The notes under the pieces: model-generated | Database searches by the model: none | What the model saw: only the letters and a program-made list of their open reading frames with translations | Told to the model about the DNA's origin: nothing | Assembly: GCF_001667075.1 (NCBI RefSeq) | Contig: NZ_LZIL01000011.1 | Location: 1 to 64,000, forward strand | Source: Mycobacterium sp. 852014-52450_SCH5900713 | Lineage (GTDB): Bacteria > Actinomycetota > Actinomycetes > Mycobacteriales > Mycobacteriaceae | Length of the DNA stretch: 64,000 nt | Direction of reading: 5' to 3' | Translations under genes and position numbers: made by a program | Shown here: positions 19,123 through 26,716 of the stretch, piece by piece | How positions within the stretch are numbered: the stretch's first letter is position 1 | Layout: every line of letters starts with the position of its first letter

Positions 19123-20025
19123 TCAAAGTCCGGTGTGGGTTCGCGGCTGCCCGCCCAGGCGGCGTCGGGGTTCGGTTGGCTGCTTGCCCACCCCATTCGA
19201 TTTCGCCGCGGGCAGCCACGCCCGCGGGACCGACAACCCGCCAATTGAGATCGCGCGTCCGAAATCCACCAGCACCGCAGCGCGATTACCCCTGCCCGCC
19301 TTCGCCGCCGCAGCACCGATGGCCACGGCGAGCGGGATGCTGGCCTGCCGGGCAAACCCGGTGCGCAGGGAACTCAGCTTGGACAGCGGCGACGACATCG
19401 ACAGCACCGCCGTACGGAATCGCCGGCAAGATGCCGACGATAACCCGTCGAGCGCTGCGGGCAGCATCGAAATCAGTTCCGCGCCAGCCGATATCACATC
19501 GTCGCCGTCCTCGGCGGCGGGCGGGGACGTAAAGGGCGTCACGGTCGAGGCGGCCGCAGCGGCAGTGGCGTAGGCGTACATGGCGGCGGCGTTCTGCGCC
19601 CACAGCTGGTCGTAGTGGCACTCCGCGGACGCAATGGCCGGGGTGTTTTGGCGCAGCTGGTTCGTCGCCGCCAGCGACATTCGCAATGCCCGGTTGGCGA
19701 GGATGGTCTGCGGCGGCGCGGTCGCGGCCAACGCCCACTCGTACGCGTCGGCCGCCGCGCCGGCGCGGGCGGCGGTTTGCTCCGCTAATGCGGCGGTCGC
19801 CTGCAGCCACGCTATGTACGGCGCCGTCGTTTCGCCCATCTGCACCGCCGCGGGGCCGCGCAAGCCGTCCAGCAGCCCCGCGGAAACGAGGTACTTCGTC
19901 GCGGCCTCGCGGAGCTGGTCGGCCAGCCGCTGCCATGTTGTGGCCGCGCTCAGCAGTGATGCGGGGCCGGGGCCGCAATACATTCGCGCGGTGTTGATTT
20001 CTGGGGGTAACGCGCCGAAGTCCAC
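19123..20025 (-). CDS. PPE family protein, SVP subgroup
   Basis: 300 aa, GTG start at 20025 giving a VDFGALPPEINTARMY N-terminus. PPE domain to about residue 180, then Ala-rich helices, and GGLSVPRAW near residue 270, the SVP motif. The basic C-terminal tail (EPRRRLGGQPRTHTGL) is unusual for the family. It is similar in organisation to the PPE gene at 17664, and the two probably arose by duplication together with their small upstream genes. No PE gene nearby. Confidence 0.92.
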   Translation of the reverse strand: MDFGALPPEINTARMYCGPGPASLLSAATTWQRLADQLREAATKYLVSAGLLDGLRGPAAVQMGETTAPYIAWLQATAALAEQTAARAGAAADAYEWALAATAPPQTILANRALRMSLAATNQLRQNTPAIASAECHYDQLWAQNAAAMYAYATAAAAASTVTPFTSPPAAEDGDDVISAGAELISMLPAALDGLSSASCRRFRTAVLSMSSPLSKLSSLRTGFARQASIPLAVAIGAAAAKAGRGNRAAVLVDFGRAISIGGLSVPRAWLPAAKSNGVGKQPTEPRRRLGGQPRTHTGL

Positions 20026-20251
20026 CGCTATCTGCCCCCGGCGGGGGCGGGGTGGGTGGCCGCGGATCCAGCGGGCGTGCGGGAGTTGGCTGCAAACATG
20101 ACTTCCTTGGGTGGGTAGCGACCGACGTTCAGCGTCGGGTCGGGAGTTGCGGGCATGCCGACGGGGTTGGCCGCTTTCGGGCTAACGCGGTCGGCTGTCG
20201 GCCGGCGCGCGGCGCCGGCCAGACATGGCTACGAGTGGCTCGGAATGCCGA

Positions 20252-20698
20252 TCAGCGCCTGGACACGCAAAGCTTGGTCAAGAGGTCTTGTCCTGCGAGG
20301 ACAGTCGAGGGTGCGCGTGACGGCCCTACGTCGAGGGGCCGCTGTGCCCCAGTGGCCGAGGCAAGTGAGGACAGCGTCCACGACCAGCGCGGCACGGACA
20401 GCGAGAAGGTCGTCGGCCGGTCGCGCTTCAATCCGGCGCTCTTGAATGCCTTGTCGTCGTTGAGGGTGGAGCCGAAGTCGGGATGGCTGCGCGGTGCGGA
20501 GCCGTCCCGGAACTCAAGGGTCCCGGTGCGGGTGGTGGTCGCCACCGACGCCGCCACGTGCTGCGGTGGGCCGGCCGCCGCCTCGACCTGCAACGCCCAG
20601 AATCCGAAGGCAGCGGCGAAAAGGGACAGTGCAGCAACTACGGCCAGAGCCGAGGGGCGTGGCCGTCGTGAAGGTCTGCCCGCACCACGGAAACTCAC
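20252..20698 (-). CDS. Small secreted or anchored protein paired with PPE
   Basis: 148 aa, GTG start at 20698. A very basic N-terminus (RPSRRPRPS) and a hydrophobic helix (ALAVVAALSLFAAAFGFWAL) are followed by an exposed domain with a motif GTLEFRDGS and the C-terminal PSRAP...DLLTKLCVSR shared with 18653-19063. It is 226 nt upstream of the PPE gene at 20025; that gap shows nothing recognisable. No known family. The shared C-terminus argues that it is a real gene. Confidence 0.55.
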   Translation of the reverse strand: MSFRGAGRPSRRPRPSALAVVAALSLFAAAFGFWALQVEAAAGPPQHVAASVATTTRTGTLEFRDGSAPRSHPDFGSTLNDDKAFKSAGLKRDRPTTFSLSVPRWSWTLSSLASATGAQRPLDVGPSRAPSTVLAGQDLLTKLCVSRR

Positions 20699-20824
20699 AG
20701 TGCTGCCACCGTAGCAGCGCGGGTGAGTGCCGGCCCTGCCAGTCCGCTTTGAAAAGGCTTAGAGGTAGCGCAATTTGGGCTGTGAGCGATTCGCGGAAGA
20801 AGCTGCGAGGCGGCGCCGCGGCGA

Positions 20825-22012
20825 CTAGTGAGCCGCGGCAGGGGATTTGAAGGCGATCAGCGGGATGGCCATCTCGGCGGCCGTCGCCGCGCCGTGAAAG
20901 CCTATGAGTCGAGCCGTTTCCGGCGGCTCGTGCCCGGTTGCCAGCACGGCCGCATCGCCGGTGCAGACGGCGACGACGTCACCGATCCGCGTCAGGTGCG
21001 CCGGGCTGACCGGTCCGAACATCCCGGTGGCTACCGCCTGCTCGCGGCTGTAGACGTGCGCCCTGCCGCCGAGTACCTCGCTCCAGGCCGCCTGCACGTC
21101 AGCCGCGGCGCCGGGCTCGGTGTGCAGGTAGCGAACCCTCGGTTCGCCGGCGACCACGCGGACTCCCGCGGCGAGCCGCGGGTCGGTGTCGAGGTCGACC
21201 CGCGCGTCCGGTGGAACGTTGAAACCGCCGTGGTCGGCGGTCACCAGCAGCGCCGCGTTCGGCGGCAGCGCCTCGACCAACCGGCTGAGCAGCGTGTCCA
21301 CCTGGGCGGCCGCTTCGTGCCAACGGGACGATCCGACGCCGAATACGTGGGCCGCGGTGTCGAGGGCCGCGGTGTAGCCGTAGACGAGGCCCGGCGCCGC
21401 GCGCAGCTCGTCGGCCACCGCCTGCGCGTTGTCGTCCGTCGGCTGGATCGGGCGAAACTCGGCGCCGCGGTATGCCGCCTCGGTCAGCCCGCTACCCATG
21501 AACGCGGCCGGCAAGACGGCGCGTGCGCTCACGCCGGCTTCGTTGAGCCGCCCGAACCAGGTGGGCAAGGGCTGCCACTCGGCGTGCGGTGGGTCGTCAC
21601 GCCACAGGATGTGGTTGAGCACCCGATCGGTGCCCGGCACGTTCAGCGTGAAGCCCAGGATCCCGTGCTCGCCGGGCTGTGCCCCCGTACCCAGCGAGAC
21701 CAAACTGGTCGGGGTGGTCGACGGGAAGGTGCAGGTGAGCTCCGTGAGGTGGCCGGTCTGCCCGGCGAGCACGGAGGCCAGTAGCGGGGCGCTGCCGGCC
21801 AGCTCCGCAAGCAGGTGCCAGCCCAGTCCGTCCACCAGCACCACCGCGACGCGATCGACCTGGTCCGCCCCGCCGACCCGGTCGGCCAAACCCAGCTCGT
21901 CGACGGCGCCCGGCGCGCCGAGCAGAGCGGCGGCCGCGGGCAGCACGTCGCAAAGGGAACCGGGCACGGGGGCCAGTCTGGCACGAGCCGACCCCCGATG
22001 GCGGCGATCCAC
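20825..22012 (-). CDS. Type I phosphodiesterase / nucleotide pyrophosphatase family protein
   Basis: 395 aa of the alkaline-phosphatase superfamily. The metal-site segments are VVLVDGLGW (Asp), FPSTTPTSLVSLGTG (Thr nucleophile) and VTADHGGFNV (Asp-His). Relatives cleave phosphodiester or pyrophosphate bonds in nucleotides or lipids. No signal peptide is visible. It begins 7 nt after the DUF6390 gene, so it is probably the last gene of the hydrogenase transcript, although no role in hydrogenase maturation is known. The GTG at 22012 is uncertain; an alternative GTG lies at 21967. Confidence 0.75.
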   Translation of the reverse strand: MDRRHRGSARARLAPVPGSLCDVLPAAAALLGAPGAVDELGLADRVGGADQVDRVAVVLVDGLGWHLLAELAGSAPLLASVLAGQTGHLTELTCTFPSTTPTSLVSLGTGAQPGEHGILGFTLNVPGTDRVLNHILWRDDPPHAEWQPLPTWFGRLNEAGVSARAVLPAAFMGSGLTEAAYRGAEFRPIQPTDDNAQAVADELRAAPGLVYGYTAALDTAAHVFGVGSSRWHEAAAQVDTLLSRLVEALPPNAALLVTADHGGFNVPPDARVDLDTDPRLAAGVRVVAGEPRVRYLHTEPGAAADVQAAWSEVLGGRAHVYSREQAVATGMFGPVSPAHLTRIGDVVAVCTGDAAVLATGHEPPETARLIGFHGAATAAEMAIPLIAFKSPAAAH

Positions 22013-22019
22013 TTCGCCG

Positions 22020-22757
22020 CTAGACGCGCGCCAGGCGGTGGCTCGTCACCCGCAGTTGACGCTCGGTTCCGTCGGCGAGGGTGCGGACCTGCGGCGGCGA
22101 CAGGCGGCCGCACAGCCGCCCCCAGTGCAGCGCGACCTCGTCGCCCGCGGCGGCATCCGGCACCGCGCTGTACCCGTCGATCCAGACGTCGAACACAGCG
22201 GACGACGGTTCGGACAGCGCCAGCCCCTCACCGTCGAGCACCAGCCTTCGGCGCAGCACCTCGATCCGGTCGCGGTCGCGGGACAGCACGGTTCCCCAGG
22301 TGATGCGGCAGTTGTCGAGCACGTTCAGGGGATGTTCGTCCATACCCCGCCCCAGGAACCGGGTCCACGGGTACACGCCGAACACGTGGAAACAGTGGTT
22401 GGCGGCGGCCTCGCCGGAAAGGTCCGGCGTCAGGTGCGACCAGTAGCGGCCCGCCTGCGGGCCGATGATCGCCAGCAACGCCTTGAAGAAGTCCAGGGGG
22501 TCCAGGTCGGCGCCGACGCCGCCGCCCAGCCAGTACGACTCCACGAGCCGGTAGTCCAGGGGGTCGGCGATCCCGGTCAGCGTCGACAGCACCCGCAGGT
22601 ACGGCCACGCCCCGGAGAACTTCGTCGCCGCCCGGCGTACCTCGTCGACCGAACCGTCGCGCAGGGTCGCCCCCAGCGGGGGACCGCAATAGCCCAGCGC
22701 GTTGGGCGCGTAGGCGTAGCGCGCGAACATGTCTGGGCCGTCGGTTTTACCGGTCAA
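22020..22757 (-). CDS. DUF6390 hydrogenase-cluster protein
   Basis: 245 aa from a TTG at 22757 that overlaps the hypD stop as TTGA, the same coupling as other junctions of this operon. The alternative ATG at 22730 starts MFARYAYAPN. The segment FARYAYAPNALGYCGPP is characteristic of DUF6390 proteins, which I recall in actinobacterial hydrogenase clusters. Predicted soluble, helical N-terminus with a beta-rich C-terminus. No catalytic motif recognised. Confidence 0.75.
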   Translation of the reverse strand: MTGKTDGPDMFARYAYAPNALGYCGPPLGATLRDGSVDEVRRAATKFSGAWPYLRVLSTLTGIADPLDYRLVESYWLGGGVGADLDPLDFFKALLAIIGPQAGRYWSHLTPDLSGEAAANHCFHVFGVYPWTRFLGRGMDEHPLNVLDNCRITWGTVLSRDRDRIEVLRRRLVLDGEGLALSEPSSAVFDVWIDGYSAVPDAAAGDEVALHWGRLCGRLSPPQVRTLADGTERQLRVTSHRLARV

Positions 22758-23884
22758 GCGCGCCCCACCAGCTTGACCGCGTCGCGGTGCATCCGGCCGA
22801 AGTTGTAGTAGGCGGCGCACGCCCCCTCGGGGGACACCATGCACGTGCCGATCGGTGTCTCCGGGGTGCACGCCGTGCCGAAAACCTTGCACTCCCATGG
22901 CTTGAGCACACCCTTGAGCACCTCGCCGCACTGGCACGCCTTGGGATCGGCGACCCGCACGCCCGGCATCGCGAACCGCAGCTCGGCGTCGAATCCCGAA
23001 AAGTCGTCGTGCAGCCGCAGTGCGCTTTGCGAGATGAAACCAAGCCCGCGCCACTCGAAGTGCGGGCGCAGCGCAAAAACCTTGCCCATCAACGCCAAAG
23101 CGGCGGGATTGCCCCGCTCGGGCACCACGCGCGTGTACTGGTTTTCCACCTCGCAACGGCCCTCGCGGATCTGGGTCAACAGCATCGCGACCGCGGCCAG
23201 AATATCCAAGGGCTCAAAACCGGCCACCACCAATGGCTTTCGGTACACCTCGGGCACGAACCGGTAGGGGCGGTTGCCGACCACCGTGGACACGTGCCCG
23301 GGGCCGATGAAACCCGACAGGCGCAGGTCCGGCGACTCCAGGATGGCCTTGATCGGCGGGACGATCATGACGTGGTTGCAGAACACGCTGAAGTTGCTCA
23401 GCTTCAGGTCGCGCGCCCGGACCAGGGTGACCGCCGTCGACGGCGCGGTGGTTTCGAAACCGATGGCGAAGAACACGACGTGCTTGTCGGGATTGTCGAG
23501 CGCGATCTTCAGCGCGTCCAGCGGGGAGTAGACGAACCGCACGTCGGCGCCGCGCGCCTTGGCGTCCAGCAGGCTGCCGTGCGATCCGGGCACGCGCATC
23601 ATGTCGCCGAAGCAGGTGAAGATCACCTCGGGTTGGCCGGCCAGCCACATGGCGTCGTCGATGCGGCCCATCGGGATCACGCAGACCGGGCAGCCGGGGC
23701 CGTGCACCAGCTCGACGTTGTCGGGCAGCAGGTGCTCGATGCCGTGCCGGTAGATCGTGTGCGTGTGCCCGCCACACACTTCCATGAATTTGAACAGTTC
23801 GCCGTCGGCGCCGGCCAAGCGTTCGATGGCGCCCAGCAGCTTGCGGGCCGCGGCCGGATCACGGAACTCGTCAACGAATTTCAT
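22754..23884 (-). CDS. hypD: Hydrogenase maturation protein HypD
   Basis: 376-aa [4Fe-4S] scaffold that, with HypC, assembles the Fe(CN)2CO unit. Motifs: MEVCGGHTHT with the active Cys, HGPGCPVCV, and C-terminal cluster cysteines in CQCGEVLKG, PWECKVFG and IGTCMVSPEGACAAYY. The ATG at 23884 has GAAAGGA upstream. It follows hypC by 16 nt and overlaps the DUF6390 gene by 4 nt. Confidence 0.96.
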   Translation of the reverse strand: MKFVDEFRDPAAARKLLGAIERLAGADGELFKFMEVCGGHTHTIYRHGIEHLLPDNVELVHGPGCPVCVIPMGRIDDAMWLAGQPEVIFTCFGDMMRVPGSHGSLLDAKARGADVRFVYSPLDALKIALDNPDKHVVFFAIGFETTAPSTAVTLVRARDLKLSNFSVFCNHVMIVPPIKAILESPDLRLSGFIGPGHVSTVVGNRPYRFVPEVYRKPLVVAGFEPLDILAAVAMLLTQIREGRCEVENQYTRVVPERGNPAALALMGKVFALRPHFEWRGLGFISQSALRLHDDFSGFDAELRFAMPGVRVADPKACQCGEVLKGVLKPWECKVFGTACTPETPIGTCMVSPEGACAAYYNFGRMHRDAVKLVGRA

Positions 23885-23900
23885 GACGGTCCTTTCCTTC

Positions 23901-24173
23901 TCAGACGATCGATGAGGAGTCGAAGGCTTGGATTTCGGTGTCGTAGGCGTCGCCGAGCTTCTTGACGGCGGCCAGGGTGAGCAGCGCCTCCGTCTCGTCG
24001 ATCTTGGCCATCGCGAACCCGACATGAACCAGGACCCAGTCGTCGGGTTCGGGCATGTCGTCGGCGAGCAGCCGCACGCTGATGGTGCGCTGCACGCCGC
24101 TGACGTCGACCTTCGCCAAATAGTCGGCGGGATCGGTGATCTCGACGATCCGGCCCGGAATTCCCAAACACAT
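23901..24173 (-). CDS. hypC: HypC/HybG/HupF chaperone (copy 1)
   Basis: 90 aa. It begins MCLGIPGRIVEI with the essential Cys2 and canonical Pro. It carries Fe(CN)2CO between HypD and the large subunit. The C-terminal 15 residues extend past the usual end. It lies directly upstream of hypD, its usual partner. A second hypC is at 29064 and a third HypC-like domain is fused to SIS at 25994. Confidence 0.93.
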   Translation of the reverse strand: MCLGIPGRIVEITDPADYLAKVDVSGVQRTISVRLLADDMPEPDDWVLVHVGFAMAKIDETEALLTLAAVKKLGDAYDTEIQAFDSSSIV

Positions 24174-24213
24174 GTGCGGCCTCCCTTCCTTTCTGGTGGC
24201 GACGCGCTACGCC

Positions 24214-25326
24214 CTAGCAGATCCGCGGCAGCGGGTCGCCGACGAGCATGTCGACGATCCGTGTTCCGCCGAATCCGGTTCGCAGCACCACGCTTTCGGC
24301 TGGTTCGGTGACGATCTCCCCGACCTCGGCGGCGTCGGCACCCAACGGATGCGAGCGCAGGGCGTCGAGCCCGGCCGCCGCCTCGTCCGGCGCGACGACC
24401 GCGACGAACTTGCCCTCGTTGGCGACGTACAGCGGATCGATGCCGAGCAGCTCACAGGCGCCGTTCACCATGGGCGCCACGGGAAGTCGTTCCTCTTCGA
24501 GCAGCACCCCCAGACCGCAGGCCTGGGCCAGTTCGTTGCAGACGGTGCCCACTCCGCCCCTGGTCGCATCACGCAGCCAGCGGGTGGACGGCGCGGCCGC
24601 CATCAGCAGCTCCACCAGCGGGCTGAGGCACGCGGTGTCGGAGTGGATGTCGGCCTCGATGGCCAGGTCGCCCCGCGCCAGCATGACCGCCATGCCGTGG
24701 TCGCCCATCGTTCCCGACAGCAGCAGCTTGTCACCGGGCCGCACCGACGCCGCGGACAGCTCGCGTCCCGTGGGAATGACACCGGTCCCGGCGGTCGTGA
24801 CGAACATGCCGTCGGCGGCGCCCTTGGGCACCACCTTGGTGTCGCCGGTGATGATCTGCACGCCCGCCTCCGCGGCCGCCGCCGCCATGTCGGCGACGAC
24901 CTCTTTCAATTCGGTGATGGGGAAACCCTCTTCGAGCACGAACGCCGCCGAGATCCACGACGGCACGGCGCCGGCCATCGCGAGGTCGTTGCAGGTGCCG
25001 TGCACCGCGAGCGCGCCGATGGAGCCGCCCGGGAAGCGCCTGGGCTGCACCACGAATGAATCCGTGGACATCGCCAGGCGTTCGCCGCTCGGCAGAGTCA
25101 GGACCGCGCTGTCTCCGAGTGACTCCAGCAGCGGGTTGCGGAACGCCTCCACGAACACCGCGTCCACCAGCGCCGCCGAGGCCTTGCCGCCCGCGCCGTG
25201 CGCCAGCGTCACATGGTCGTCGAGCAACCGGGGCCGGCGCCTGCGGAACGATTCGATCCGCTCGATCACTTCACCCTCGGCGAATCGTGGCCCCGAGGAA
25301 AGGTATTCACCCGCCGACTTATTCAT
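24214..25326 (-). CDS. hypE: Hydrogenase maturation protein HypE
   Basis: 370-aa PurM-like ATPase that dehydrates the carbamoyl group on its C-terminal Cys to thiocyanate, the cyanide source. The chain ends PRIC, so the terminal Cys370 is present. Other motifs: AHGAGGKAS, DSFVVQPRRFPGGSIG, VHGTCNDLAMAGA and TGDTKVVPKG. The ATG at 25326 overlaps the stop of the SIS gene as ATGA. Confidence 0.96.
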   Translation of the reverse strand: MNKSAGEYLSSGPRFAEGEVIERIESFRRRRPRLLDDHVTLAHGAGGKASAALVDAVFVEAFRNPLLESLGDSAVLTLPSGERLAMSTDSFVVQPRRFPGGSIGALAVHGTCNDLAMAGAVPSWISAAFVLEEGFPITELKEVVADMAAAAAEAGVQIITGDTKVVPKGAADGMFVTTAGTGVIPTGRELSAASVRPGDKLLLSGTMGDHGMAVMLARGDLAIEADIHSDTACLSPLVELLMAAAPSTRWLRDATRGGVGTVCNELAQACGLGVLLEEERLPVAPMVNGACELLGIDPLYVANEGKFVAVVAPDEAAAGLDALRSHPLGADAAEVGEIVTEPAESVVLRTGFGGTRIVDMLVGDPLPRIC

Positions 25327-25997
25327 GCCGCCCCCATGCCTTGCTTGCCACCGAGCTGTTGGTGCACACTCAGCCACAGCTGGTAGCCCAGCAGCGCTTG
25401 CGATTCCTGGATCCGGTGCACGCTCTGCGAGCGAACGACGAAGCAGGCGTCCACATTCGGATTGTTCGCGAACGCGCCGCCGTCGTAGCCGGCGAATCCG
25501 ATGGTGTACAGGCCGCGTTGACGCGCCTCGGCCAGCGCGGCGAGCAGGTTGGGCGAACCGCCGCTGGTCGACATGGCGATCGCGATGTCACCGGTCCTGG
25601 CGCGGGCGATCAACTGCCGGGCGAACACCAACTCGAATCCGACGTCGTTGCCCAGCGCGGTCAGGATCGCCTGATCGGTGGTCAAGGGCCACGCGGGCAG
25701 CGGCATGCCGACCGGCGGCCGGGCGAACAGCCTCGCCAAGGTGGTGGAATCGGTGCAGCTGCCGCCGTTTCCGAAGGTGAACATGCGGCCGCCCGCCGCG
25801 AAACGGCGCGCCAGCTCGGCGGCGGCCGCACCGAGCAGCGCGGCGTTGGCTTCCAGTGTCGAGCGCCGCAGCGCCAGACTTTCGGCCGCCTTCGCCTGCG
25901 CCGACGCGGCCAGGTCGGCCAGCAGCGAGGCGGGGTCGTCTTCCTGGGCGTCGATGAACGGATACAGGAAGTTGGTGGGTTCGTCGGCGGTGCTCAT
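25323..25997 (-). CDS. SIS-domain protein, GmhA/DiaA-like
   Basis: 224 aa with the sugar-isomerase fold. The phosphosugar loops are FGNGGSCTDS (75-84) and STSGGSPNLL (143-152). Where GmhA isomerases have a metal-binding RIQEVH, this has RIQESQ (195-200), so the His is replaced by Gln and the isomerase metal site is probably lost. The ATG at 25997 overlaps the upstream stop (ATGA) and has GGAGGG nearby. Lying between hypE and the SIS-HypC gene, it probably acts in hydrogenase maturation or its control; the ligand is unknown. Heptose synthesis is unlikely. Confidence 0.8.
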   Translation of the reverse strand: MSTADEPTNFLYPFIDAQEDDPASLLADLAASAQAKAAESLALRRSTLEANAALLGAAAAELARRFAAGGRMFTFGNGGSCTDSTTLARLFARPPVGMPLPAWPLTTDQAILTALGNDVGFELVFARQLIARARTGDIAIAMSTSGGSPNLLAALAEARQRGLYTIGFAGYDGGAFANNPNVDACFVVRSQSVHRIQESQALLGYQLWLSVHQQLGGKQGMGAA

Positions 25998-26713
25998 CGG
26001 CCCTCCTCGTCTTCCAGTCTGCCGATCGCCATGCCCGCGTGCACCAACATCAGCTCCCCGGCTTCGACCGGGTCGATCAGGGTGGTCACCACGTTTTCGA
26101 TGCCTCGCGCGGTGCGCACCGTGGCGTGCCCGTCGGCCGACGCGGTCACCGCCTCGGCGGGGCGCCCCTCGTCGCTGCAGGTGACGCAAACCGACTCGGC
26201 GCATTCGGGTTTGAGCAGGCCGGGGTGCTCGAAGCACACGTGGGTCAGTTCCCACAGCACGTGATAGAACAGCACGAAGCCACCCGTCGCGGGCACGCGC
26301 GGATCGGGGTCGTCGAGCCACAGCACGTGGTCCGCCATGCCCGCGCCGGGGCGGTCGCCGCTGCCGATCCAGATGGTGGTGGCGCCCCATGCGGGGGCCC
26401 GCCGCATGACCGAGCGGACCTGCGGGTCGTCGGCTCCAGAAACCGCGACCACGATGTCGCCCGGCCGCACCGACACTCGCACCAGGTCAACCAGGTCGGG
26501 TCCGGTCAGCGCCACCGCGGGCAGGGCCCGTTTGCCCATGATCACCGGGTGCACGAACTCGACCGCGATGTGCAGGGCGTGCGGTTCCCACGACGGCGCG
26601 ATGGACCACATGGTCGCGCCCGCCGCGAAGCGCTTGGCGAGCGTGAAAGCAGTGGCGGCGAGGTCTTCGGCCAATTCGGCGCCGAGCCCGCGATCGATGG
26701 CTGTGGTGGTCAT
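25994..26713 (-). CDS. SIS-like domain fused to a HypC-like domain
   Basis: 239 aa. Residues 1-170 resemble a SIS fold: TLAKRFAAGATMWSIAPSWE, then GDIVVAVSGADDPQVRSVMRRAPAWG and TTIWIGSG. Residues 174-239 look like a HypC/HupF beta-barrel: CVTCSDEGRPAEAV with C176 and C179, then ELMLVHAGMAIGRLED, closely paralleling the VLVHVGFAMAKIDE of the free HypC. The barrel therefore starts internally with CVTC rather than Met-Cys. It sits between hypF and the SIS gene, overlapping the latter by 4 nt. Function unknown; a scaffold or ligand-sensing chaperone is a guess. Confidence 0.75.
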   Translation of the reverse strand: MTTTAIDRGLGAELAEDLAATAFTLAKRFAAGATMWSIAPSWEPHALHIAVEFVHPVIMGKRALPAVALTGPDLVDLVRVSVRPGDIVVAVSGADDPQVRSVMRRAPAWGATTIWIGSGDRPGAGMADHVLWLDDPDPRVPATGGFVLFYHVLWELTHVCFEHPGLLKPECAESVCVTCSDEGRPAEAVTASADGHATVRTARGIENVVTTLIDPVEAGELMLVHAGMAIGRLEDEEGR

Positions 26714-26716
26714 GGG

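Noticed and set aside
17664..20025. PE partner gene next to the PPE genes
   Set aside because: None of the adjacent frames has the PE N-terminal domain; the neighbouring small proteins are unrelated in sequence.
21429..22808. 459-codon plus-strand frame
   Set aside because: Antisense to the phosphodiesterase and DUF6390 genes; Ser/Arg/Pro-rich with no motif.
24248..25780. 510-codon plus-strand frame
   Set aside because: Antisense to hypE and the SIS gene, whose family motifs are unambiguous.
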